DNA of 64,000 nt from Methanosphaera sp. BMS (GTDB taxonomy: Archaea > Methanobacteriota > Methanobacteria > Methanobacteriales > Methanobacteriaceae): NCBI RefSeq assembly GCF_003268005.1, contig NZ_CP014213.1, positions 868,001-932,000 of the forward strand, written 5' to 3'. The position numbers and the translations under genes are program-made. The notes beneath the pieces are model-generated. The model saw only the letters and a program-made list of their open reading frames with translations. It had not been told where the DNA came from and made no database searches. Shown here piece by piece: positions 26,631 to 35,800 of this stretch. Position 1 is the stretch's first letter. Each line of letters opens with the position of its first letter.

Positions 26631-28973
26631 TTACTCCTTTTCTATAAATCCTTCCCATGTATTAGCAAAATAACGGTAATTTTCACCGGCAACTATTTTT
26701 AACTTATAATGACCAGTCTTAAATGATGTCTTTATGGTAGTGTTAATGATACCGTTAACAGCGGCAACAACAGCAAAAGTCTGTCCATTAACCTTAATAG
26801 CCACCTGTGTTGTACCCCTGATAGCCTTACCATTGATTTCGACAATCTTAGCACTTATTCTTGTGACGTTTGTCTTTGTTTTAATGCTGCTTGCTATGAT
26901 TTGAGGTCTTGACTTGTCGATAAATACTGCACACGTACCTTCCGCCCTGTTATATACACTGTTTGAATAAACGGCGGTAATTGTACAGTTTTTGGATGAC
27001 AATCCATTATCAAATGTATAGCTTGTAGTAGCATAACCATTTTTCACATCCAATATGATAACTTTACCGTTCTTATCCTTAATGGTCTGACCATTCAATT
27101 TGAATATAATCTGGCCACCATTAACGGACTTGGATGCATCCATAACAATTGCCGTCAATGATACTGTATCTCCACCCTGAACAACATTTTTACCACAGAT
27201 CATGCTAACGGTAGCGTCCCTTTTAGATACGTTTATCTTCATGGCATCACTTTTGGAACTTAGAATATTTCCACTACCGCTGTATACTGCAACGATTGAT
27301 ATGTTATCCTTATTCCATGACTTGTCAACGGTATATTTTATATTGGCCTGTGAATTCTTCACGTATGCCTTGACTAGAGTATTGTTTTTATCCTTGAGTG
27401 ATTGATTGTTTACCTTGAATATTACATAACCGTTATTTATCTTACTTCCGTCAGTGGAAGTAACCTTAGCCGTTAATGTGATATTGTCATATATACGGGC
27501 TTTGATTGCATTTGTTGTAGTCCTGGTTTCAATGATTCTTGATGCGGAGTTGTTTTTAACAATGTTTTTCTTATTGGTATAGCTGACTGAGCCGTCACCC
27601 TTTGTTTTACTGTTCAATATGTTATCGGTAACGTTGACATTTCTTGAATCGGATAATTCAACACTGTAGTCACAGTTACTTTGAACTTCATTGTCTGTTA
27701 TTGATGCTTTGTTTGATGACTTGTATGATATTGGTGTAGAATTGCTGCTGGTTGCATTTAATTTGACGTAATTGTTTCTGATAGTGGTATTTTCACCGGT
27801 AGCTACTATTCCACCGGCAATATTGGATATTGATGAGATGGTATTGTTTTCTATGAGGGTATTTGTAGCCCTGTATATTTCTATCAAGTTGGTTACGTTT
27901 CCTGTTATGTTAATTCTGTTATTGGTTATGTTGTTGTTTTCAGTTTTTCCCTGCATATTGTCCTTGGATATTACTATTCCATCGGCCAGGTTATATGAAA
28001 GTCCAACTATTGTATTGTTGTTGATGGTGGTGTTGCTTACCGTGGAGAATATTTGAAGACAATCCCCGAAGTATCCACCCTGTACTTGTATGTTATTGTT
28101 TTCTATTATTGTATTGTCAACTGTGTTTCCCAGGTTAAGACCATATACATATGAATCTCCATTGGCAATTATTCTATTGTTACTGAAGGTATTGTTTACT
28201 GATGTTCTTCCCTGGAAGTCTCCCTGTAAGGATACGGCTTCTATGGTACCGGGATTTGCCTTTTCCACAGACGAATATACGCTTATAGTGTTATTTGTAA
28301 TGGTGTTGTTATTACTTAACACTACAAGGGATAATGTTTTAGCAACATCCGTTTCCCAGTTGATTTCATCTGACGGACCAACAACACTTATCACATTATT
28401 TGTGATTTTTGTATTGTTTCCATAGACAAAGATTCCATATGCATCATTTGTCGAGTTGACAATAACCTTACAGTTATCTATAACGGCCTTGTTTGCATCG
28501 ACGAATATGGCTTTTTCTATTTCATCATTAGTATTGTTAATGGTGATATTGCTGATTTTAACTGAAGTTGTCTCGATTAATAGTGATGAGTTATACAATA
28601 CTGTTTTATCCTTAACACCAGATAATGTGACTGAGATATCACCAAGATAGAATGTCTTATCCTTAAATGTATCGTTTAATATTATTGTGGATTGATTGGC
28701 AACTTTCTTAGTGTTAATTACCCCATCATCATCAAAGTAATTGTTAAAATTCTTATTGTTTACATAATATGTTTGTTTTGATGCTGATTTTAGGTTTTTA
28801 TCATCATTTGAATATGTATCCACATCATATTCATCAAGAGCTGTTTCTGATTTAATCTCACAACCAGTATCATCCGTACTGTTATCTTCATAGGCTGATA
28901 CGGCTGATATCAATATCATCAAGCTTATTAATAATAAGAGGAAATATTTCTTATTAAAAATAGATTTAATCAT
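26631..28973 (-). CDS. Adhesin-like surface protein: beta-helix domain plus Ig-like repeats
   Basis: The protein is 780 aa. A signal peptide (about 1-25, ending SAVSA) is followed by an acidic region with DKNLKSASKQTYYVNN. Residues about 90-470 are beta-helix repeats of the NNTI-x-NN type. Then come three Ig-like modules of about 95 residues (for example GYVIFKVNNQSL, GGQIIFKLNGQTIKDKNGK). No C-terminal anchor is present: the protein ends in an Ig-like domain with WEGFIEKE, so it is held by interaction or released. The start at 28973 follows GGAG; upstream codons are spurious. It is the same module type as the next adhesin. Confidence 0.85.
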   Translation of the reverse strand: MIKSIFNKKYFLLLLISLMILISAVSAYEDNSTDDTGCEIKSETALDEYDVDTYSNDDKNLKSASKQTYYVNNKNFNNYFDDDGVINTKKVANQSTIILNDTFKDKTFYLGDISVTLSGVKDKTVLYNSSLLIETTSVKISNITINNTNDEIEKAIFVDANKAVIDNCKVIVNSTNDAYGIFVYGNNTKITNNVISVVGPSDEINWETDVAKTLSLVVLSNNNTITNNTISVYSSVEKANPGTIEAVSLQGDFQGRTSVNNTFSNNRIIANGDSYVYGLNLGNTVDNTIIENNNIQVQGGYFGDCLQIFSTVSNTTINNNTIVGLSYNLADGIVISKDNMQGKTENNNITNNRINITGNVTNLIEIYRATNTLIENNTISSISNIAGGIVATGENTTIRNNYVKLNATSSNSTPISYKSSNKASITDNEVQSNCDYSVELSDSRNVNVTDNILNSKTKGDGSVSYTNKKNIVKNNSASRIIETRTTTNAIKARIYDNITLTAKVTSTDGSKINNGYVIFKVNNQSLKDKNNTLVKAYVKNSQANIKYTVDKSWNKDNISIVAVYSGSGNILSSKSDAMKINVSKRDATVSMICGKNVVQGGDTVSLTAIVMDASKSVNGGQIIFKLNGQTIKDKNGKVIILDVKNGYATTSYTFDNGLSSKNCTITAVYSNSVYNRAEGTCAVFIDKSRPQIIASSIKTKTNVTRISAKIVEINGKAIRGTTQVAIKVNGQTFAVVAAVNGIINTTIKTSFKTGHYKLKIVAGENYRYFANTWEGFIEKE

Positions 28974-29153
28974 ATCGTTACTCCTTTCAATTTTATTTTG
29001 TATATGATAATATTTAATTAACAAAATATTTATATTTAAATAAATTAAAAAATTGTGAAGATATGAAATCATAATATAATTTTAATTAGTGAGAGATTAA
29101 TAACTCAAAGCTTATCAAAAAAAAGTAGCGAAGGAAGGAAAATACCCGATATT

Positions 29154-29459
29154 TCAATCCAGTAATTCGTTGACCGTGTCGATTTTTGCCTGTAAGGTTC
29201 TTCCATCCTTGTCACGACGGTCATCTATTTTTATAACCGTATATACACGACCCAATCCCATGTCAAACAATGCCTCTTGGGCCTTGGCTATTGCTTGGTA
29301 TAGGCTTTCATAATCGTCGGCTTCTATCTGTGTTCCCATGGCTGTCAACTGGTAGTTTAGACCAGAATCCTTAATTACCTGTACTGCTTTGGTAACATAT
29401 TCCTTTAGTTCCGTTGAGTTAATTCCTACCGGCAGTATTGCAAAGTCCGCTGTTATCAT
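29154..29459 (-). CDS. MTH1187-family thiamine-binding protein
   Basis: The protein is 101 aa, a ferredoxin-like fold protein of the MTH1187/YkoF-related family. It begins MITADFAILPVGINSTELKE, has YQLTAMGTQIEADDYESLY and ends with RTLQAKIDTVNELL; these match the family. Some members bind thiamine or HMP. It starts 5 bases after the end of thiM, in one operon, which supports a role in thiamine salvage or sensing. Confidence 0.9.
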   Translation of the reverse strand: MITADFAILPVGINSTELKEYVTKAVQVIKDSGLNYQLTAMGTQIEADDYESLYQAIAKAQEALFDMGLGRVYTVIKIDDRRDKDGRTLQAKIDTVNELLD

Positions 29460-29464
29460 ATCAA

Positions 29465-30328
29465 TTACACCCCATATAGTTTTGAGTATTTCAATAGTTT
29501 TTCATCATTCATGTTATATAGTTCATCGATTAAGTATGTTCTAAATGATCCAGAACCTTCCCTGTTGTATACTGTTTTATTGTATGCCAATTGACCGCTT
29601 ATTGCCATTGCCAAACTACCTGTTATGGCAGCATCCAATGGGTTTGTAACACTGCAGAATGCACCCAGTATTGATGTGAGCATACATCCGCTGCCTGTTA
29701 TTCTACTCATTATGGCCTCACCGTTATCGATTATGTAGTTATTGGTGGAATCGGATATTATGTCTATTGGACCTGATACGTTGATTACCGTGTTCAGTTT
29801 TTTAGCCAATTGACTTACCAGTTCAACGTTGTCCTCAAGATTATTTTGGGAAATGATATCCTCGTCGGATACATCCACTCCTTTTGCCTTTGATTTTGTA
29901 TCGTATACATCATATAAATTGGCTAATGCCTTTATTTCGGACATGTTACCCCTGATAATTGATGGATTTGATAGCTTTATCAACTTCATCGTCGTATCGT
30001 TTCTTAGTTTTGATACTCCAAGAGCTATTGGATCTATTACCAGAGGAGTGTTTGTTTCTTTTGTGTGTATGGCTACCTCTTTCATGGCTTCAATCTGATT
30101 ATCCAGGAGTGTTCCCATATTTATTACACATGCTCCAGCCAATTCTACAAATTCCCTGATTTCGGGTGCTTCGTTAGCCATGGCAGGGGAAGCTCCTATG
30201 GCAAGTACTGCATTGGCACAATCATTAATGGTAACATAATTAGTAATACAATGAATTAGGGGAGAGGATTTTCGTAACAATTCGATATTATTACTTATAT
30301 CATTTAATCTTTTATCGTCAAATATCAT
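29465..30328 (-). CDS. thiM: Hydroxyethylthiazole kinase
   Basis: The protein is 287 aa, slightly longer than bacterial ThiM. It phosphorylates hydroxyethylthiazole in thiamine salvage. Motifs: SPLIHCITNYVTINDCANAVLA-x-GASPAM (substrate-binding N-terminus), VIDPIALG, and ISRITGSGCMLTSILGAF with the anion-hole GSGC and catalytic Cys typical of ThiM. It is followed by the thiamine-binding protein gene. No TPP riboswitch is visible in the leader. Confidence 0.95.
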   Translation of the reverse strand: MIFDDKRLNDISNNIELLRKSSPLIHCITNYVTINDCANAVLAIGASPAMANEAPEIREFVELAGACVINMGTLLDNQIEAMKEVAIHTKETNTPLVIDPIALGVSKLRNDTTMKLIKLSNPSIIRGNMSEIKALANLYDVYDTKSKAKGVDVSDEDIISQNNLEDNVELVSQLAKKLNTVINVSGPIDIISDSTNNYIIDNGEAIMSRITGSGCMLTSILGAFCSVTNPLDAAITGSLAMAISGQLAYNKTVYNREGSGSFRTYLIDELYNMNDEKLLKYSKLYGV

Positions 30329-30393
30329 ATAATCACTTTAAATCTTATGATTTAATATAATAGTGACCATATTAAAATAGTTTGTCCCAAAGG

Positions 30394-30729
30394 TTATTCT
30401 ATGATAAATTCAGTTCCTATTATATCCATATTTATGTTTCTAGTAATGGTGTACTTCTCCGGTTTTTCAAGTTTCAGTTGGGTGGATAATTCCAGTTGTA
30501 TCAAATCCGGTTCGGTTGTAATCACGCATCTTATCTTATAGAGACACATTTCTTCCTTGGATTTTTTCAGTATCCTTGAGGCACTATGTATTATTACACC
30601 AATTACCATACTCGAATCGTTCAATTCTACTTTTATGTATGGATTTATATTTAAAGCAAATTTTTTGTGATATATGTCTTTTTTAAATGTCATTATGTCT
30701 TCTTCTTTATTATAATCATATAAATCCAT
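30394..30729 (-). CDS. Hypothetical protein, 111 aa
   Basis: The start MDLYDYNKEED is preceded by GGAGATG. The protein is mainly beta in character: strands such as FALNINPYIKVEL, MVIGVIIHSASRIL and IRCVITTEPDLIQLEL alternate with charged turns. There is no membrane segment. It lies 65 bases upstream of thiM in the same direction and may be in the same transcript. No family is recognised. Confidence 0.6.
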   Translation of the reverse strand: MDLYDYNKEEDIMTFKKDIYHKKFALNINPYIKVELNDSSMVIGVIIHSASRILKKSKEEMCLYKIRCVITTEPDLIQLELSTQLKLEKPEKYTITRNINMDIIGTEFIIE

Positions 30730-31022
30730 TAATACATCTCCTTATATTATTAATAATAGTTATATAATTATTAGTATAAATAATTATTATTAAAAAAAGA
30801 TTTATAAAGTAATAACGGATTATTTATATTTTTAAATATAATGACTTCTATGACGCCCTATTATTAAAATAAATTTTTTCAATAATCATACATATAAATA
30901 CCATATTTACTTTAACCATAGATTAAATTAAAGGCATATAATTAATTATTTGAAAATTAAATATATTTCAGAAAAATGAATTACGAAAAATATAATAATA
31001 CATGAAATTAATAATTTAAAAT

Positions 31023-31289
31023 ATGAAAATGAAAATATGTCCCAGATGTGGTTCATCCAATATAAAATGGATTATTCCACAAAACTGGTCCATGTGGTCA
31101 TGCAATGACTGTTCATTCACCGGTCCTGCCGTGGAAGCAGACAAACAGACACAAAAACAACTACAGAAAAACTGGGCTAAAAACAAGAAGCAAATACTTT
31201 CCAAAACAAACAATGATGAAACAGAGGAAAATATTAGTGATGAAGAATTAGATGAAAAGTTGGATAAGTTATTTGAAGAAAACAAATAA
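31023..31289 (+). CDS. Zinc-ribbon small protein, 88 aa
   Basis: It starts MKMKICPRCGSSNIKW and has a second pair in WSCNDCSFTG, giving CxxC-x18-CxxC, a zinc ribbon of the transcription-factor type. The remainder is charged and helical (KQTQKQLQKNWAKNKKQ, then an acidic tail). Such archaeal ribbon proteins are common and unassigned. It is convergent with the next gene and followed by a T8 tract. Confidence 0.75.
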   Translation: MKMKICPRCGSSNIKWIIPQNWSMWSCNDCSFTGPAVEADKQTQKQLQKNWAKNKKQILSKTNNDETEENISDEELDEKLDKLFEENK

Positions 31290-31312
31290 TCCAACCGTCT
31301 ATAAAAACCCCC

Positions 31313-31320
31313 TTTTTTTT
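31313..31320 (+). terminator. Oligo-T terminator after the zinc-ribbon gene
   Basis: T8 preceded by C5, 24 bases after the stop codon; it overlaps the last codon of the convergent gene. Confidence 0.5.
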
Positions 31321-32674
31321 AATTTTTTCTAATCAACTTATGCAAATCCATATAATATTTACGTGAACTGCTGTATTTTTCCTTTTTCAGTATGGCTTGA
31401 ATTCTATAAAACTTTTTAGGATCTATTGATTCACCGATGGGCCTGATAACCCCCGTTGTAAGATCATAATACTTATTGACCTTTAAAAACTTGAGCAATA
31501 TCCTCCCATACAATACCCTGTAAGCCAGGTTACAATAGTACAACTCCTGCTTATCAGTTACAAGCTGACCATGGGTAATGTTGTTACGCATTGTCCTTAA
31601 ATCATCTTCAATTGTACCTAACGTTATGATGCCATCTTCCTTAGTTCCAATACCGCAATCATATATGAATGTATATATCTTCTTCTTGGCCAGTCCCTCA
31701 AATCCCATGGTCTGTGCAAAGGACTCCAATGCAGCATCAAGCATTATAATCTCTATATTGGGATTGCTTATAAGCGACTGGGTGTATAGGTTTAATGAAT
31801 GGCTCAAATCAACGTCAAGATTAAGGTATGTGTTTATGATATAGTTTAACTTCTTGATTATTACATCGGGCTTGTTTACCTCCAGTATTATGGGCAATAT
31901 GATTGATTTTTCAGGCATGTGACAAATGTATTTGACGTCAAAGCCCTCTTCGGGTGGAACCGATACTTCACTGATGGCCTTGCCGTTTATGTCAAGATTT
32001 GTAGTACCTATTTTAATAAGGTAACATCCAAAGATAAAGTTAAGTATCAAATGGATTTTGTCTGCTTCCTCGGCTGTTGGCATGGCGGCATATTCTACTG
32101 CTATGGCATCAGACCAGAATGGCTGATACTTCTTGTTTATCAGACGGATTGTTATTTTCCTAAACTTAGTCTTTGGACATGCCACGGTTATTTTATTTAA
32201 GGGCTCTTTGGAGTTGATATCATCTTTAGAGTTTTGACTTGAATAGGAGGGGATGTTGTTATGTTGGGAGTGCTGACAGAACAATCTTCTATTGGATTGA
32301 TATTTGATTGAATTTAAAAACCAATCAATCTTTTTAGCCGGCGAATAGGTTGTCTTCTTACGCTCGACTCTATATACGTTATATATCAGAATGCGTTTAT
32401 TCGGATAAGATTTGCCAAAATCCTGTGTTGTCTTGAAACTGCATTCGATTCTGTGCAGTACAAACTTATCCTTAAATATGAATGTTGACAGCTTCCTTAG
32501 TTTTTTCATATCCTTTTTTGTAAGATTTTCTACTGTCAACTGCATTACTATCTTATACTGATTTTCCCTCTGAATCAGGATATTTTCTATATCCACATTT
32601 ACATTGGTACTTCTGACATTGCTGAATTCCTTCGGATTTTGCAGATATTCCCATTCACTTTCAATGTACTCCAT
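31319..32674 (-). CDS. Hypothetical protein with a HEPN-like C-terminal motif
   Basis: The protein is 451 aa, cytoplasmic, with no signal peptide. The N-terminal two thirds is beta-rich and contains a polar, Ser/Asn-rich loop at about 130-155. From about residue 300 the sequence is helical, with DDLRTMRNNITHGQ (RNNITH, R-x4-H, about 364-369), the pattern of HEPN RNase domains, followed by a Tyr-rich helix. This architecture, a large N-terminal beta region followed by HEPN, resembles ApeA-type defence proteins, but I cannot prove membership. The gene is monocistronic. Function could be RNA cleavage in stress or phage defence; this is inference. Confidence 0.55.
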   Translation of the reverse strand: MEYIESEWEYLQNPKEFSNVRSTNVNVDIENILIQRENQYKIVMQLTVENLTKKDMKKLRKLSTFIFKDKFVLHRIECSFKTTQDFGKSYPNKRILIYNVYRVERKKTTYSPAKKIDWFLNSIKYQSNRRLFCQHSQHNNIPSYSSQNSKDDINSKEPLNKITVACPKTKFRKITIRLINKKYQPFWSDAIAVEYAAMPTAEEADKIHLILNFIFGCYLIKIGTTNLDINGKAISEVSVPPEEGFDVKYICHMPEKSIILPIILEVNKPDVIIKKLNYIINTYLNLDVDLSHSLNLYTQSLISNPNIEIIMLDAALESFAQTMGFEGLAKKKIYTFIYDCGIGTKEDGIITLGTIEDDLRTMRNNITHGQLVTDKQELYYCNLAYRVLYGRILLKFLKVNKYYDLTTGVIRPIGESIDPKKFYRIQAILKKEKYSSSRKYYMDLHKLIRKN

Positions 32675-32830
32675 ATAATCATTATCCTATACTCGTTAAT
32701 TAAATGTATATCATTTATCTTTTTTAAAAATTCCCTTTAATTGGACTGATTTCTACTCAACTTCTTAAAATATAATAAACAGTAACTACATAGATACATT
32801 CACATATAAATTCATTACTTAAATGAATAA

Positions 32831-35800
32831 ATGGAAAGAATATTTATGAAAAAATATAGAAAGTATTGTTTTTTACTGATAATAATGGCAATTATATTAT
32901 TATTCGCAACAAGCATTGTTAGTGCCACAGCCAATAGCACCGACAATAATGAAGTAAAAAGCGTACATTCAATCGAAAAGGACATTACAAAGGGTTATTC
33001 ACAGATTAAAGCAGATACAATTGTTGAAGATGATGAAGTCATATCCTGTGATGAGACCGATAAGTCAGTTGACAAGAACCTGAAAAGTGCAGGCAAACAA
33101 TCAGTAATATATGTAAGCTCCAATGCCAGGGCCGCCGATAGCGGAGAGAGCATGGACAAGCCTGCCACGATAACAAATGCAATCAACAACATTGCAGACG
33201 GCGGCAGCATATATCTGATTACTAACTCCACATCGGATAAATATCAGCTGAATTCATCATTGTACTTGAGTTACAAATCATTCAGCATCGTTGGTGAAAG
33301 TTCCAAGAACATTACAATAGAATCCACGAAAAGTGAACTGATGCATCTTTATCAAAGCACAATTAATGTGACAAATATTAATTTCATAAACAAGGATTCT
33401 CATAGCAGTGCGATATACATGCAGTATTCCAATATGAAAATTGATAATTGTAGCTTTATAGGAAATATACGTAATAATTATTCATCATGTATATATGCAG
33501 CATCATCAAATGTGACGATTATAGGTACAAACTTCTTTAACAACAGCGGTATCTACGGTAACATATACTCAAGTTCAAATACGAACATGACCATCAGCTA
33601 TTGTCTGTTTGAAAATAACACCGCCGATATCGGAGGAGCAATCTATTCCAAAAACTCATACTACAAGATAAGAAAGAGCAAATTCAGATACAACAATGCC
33701 AGTCATGCCGGATGTTTATACATGTACAATTCAAAGCTTGAATCAACCGACAACATATTTGAAAAGAACACTGCCGATTATTATGGTGGAGCAATTGTAT
33801 CACTGGATAATCAAACGGTTACGGTTAAAACGACAAACTTCACTAATAACAATGCATCAATTGCAGGTGCAATATACTCCATGTATACTCCACTTAGCAT
33901 AACAGACAGCATATTCGAATCAAATAACGCATATACAGCAGGTGCCGTGTATTCATTCAACAACACGTTAAGCATTCAAAAATCTGCACTCGTAAACAAT
34001 AACATGGGAGATTCCATAGTAGTAGCTCTGACAACAAAAAAATGTGACCTCAACAATAATTGGTGGGGCCTGAACAATCCGGACTTCAACCAGATTACAG
34101 ACGGCAAGATACCGGATACATGGCTACTTATGAGACTATACAAAAACACCAACAGTAGCGTGAATGTTACATTGAATCAACTATCCAACGGATCAACCAT
34201 TAACACGTCAATCAAAAGACTGGCCAAATTCATGTCAAAAGACACCAACACTACCCTATCATCATTCAATATCATAAATAGCATTAATAAACAATACACG
34301 TGCAATGAATCACAGCTATTGGTATGTATAGACAATGAAGTTATGGATTTATACTCAAAGATTACACCATTGCTTTTAAGCAGCAACATTACGGCCAAAA
34401 AGAATGCAAACATCAGCATCCAAGTAAGATCAAACAAGGATATAAGCGGCAATATAACAATATATGTCAACAAAAAGAAGATTGCCACAATCAAGACACA
34501 GGAAGTAATGAAGTATTCATATTCCCTTCCGGCTACACTTGAATCAGGAGTCTATGACATAAATATCACATATACCGGTAATTCCAAGTACAACAAGACC
34601 AGTACAGTCTATAATCTGATAATAGCATCAACGACTATTGACAAGACAAACAACATAACGCCGACAAGAAGCTATAAAAATACCACCGTCAAGCTTCCTA
34701 GCTACTATAACCTGGCAGACCTGAACCAGACAACACCCGTCAAAAGACAGGGTTCAAGTGGTAGCTGCATAACATTTGCATCAATGGCAGCACTCGAATC
34801 ATCAATTAAGAAAGTCACGGGCATGGAATATGACCTGTCGGAAAATAATCTGAAGAACATACTTAAGAGATTTTCCGTTATCGGCTATTCTAACTTACTG
34901 CCTAATGATGGAGGATATGACTTTGAACCTGTAGGATACTTTGCAAGTGGACTTGGACCTGTACTTGAATCAATGGATGGATACGATACGGAATCCGTAT
35001 TGTCACCTCAGTTTTCATCAGAAATACAGGTGCAGAACATTTACTTTGTCCCACACAGACAGAATTACACAGACAATAATCTTATAAAGGAGGCCATAAT
35101 GAAGTATGGTGGAGTGTTTACAAGTATTCAGTCAAGCAGTAACCTTAACATCTACTCACAGTCAACAACATCCAATCACGTGGTATGTATCGTCGGATGG
35201 AATGACTCCTACAGCAAGAGCAACTTCTCACCTAACCCTCCGGGCAATGGTGCGTTCATCATAAAAAACAGCTGGGGAACAGGTATAGGTATGCAAGGTT
35301 ATCAATACGTATCATACTATGACCATGTAATTGGGGATTTGATATATAATAATACCTATAATGACATAAACTTTGCCGTTGACTATAACAATCTGTATAA
35401 CTACTCAAGCATCTATCAATATGACTCAATCGTATACGTCTATAAGATTAGTGACAACAGCGGATCATATTCATTGAAGAATGTCTACACGGCCAATCAA
35501 TCACAGGTATTGTCTGCGGTGGGTACGTACTTTGTAAACACTTCCAACTACACAATTAAGGTGTATATAAACGGTAACCTTGCAGCTAACATGAATGGAT
35601 GTATCGATTATCCGGGTTACAGAACTATATACCTTGATAAATTCTATAGGATAAACCCTTATGATGAGATAGTGGTGACCGTTGATATCCAGCAAAATAT
35701 GGATGCCAATTACATCTATGTACCATTGCAGGACAGCGATTATCCGACATATTCAAGGGCTAACATCTCATTTATCAGCTATGATAAACAGAAGACGTGG

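Noticed and set aside
28090-28425. Hydrophobic plus-strand frames within the Ig-repeat adhesin
   Set aside because: Antisense of Asn/Thr-rich beta-helix codons gives artificial Val/Leu/Ile-rich frames; no start signals.
30329-30393. TPP riboswitch before thiM
   Set aside because: The leader is too short and lacks the CTGAGA and ACCTGA-type motifs.
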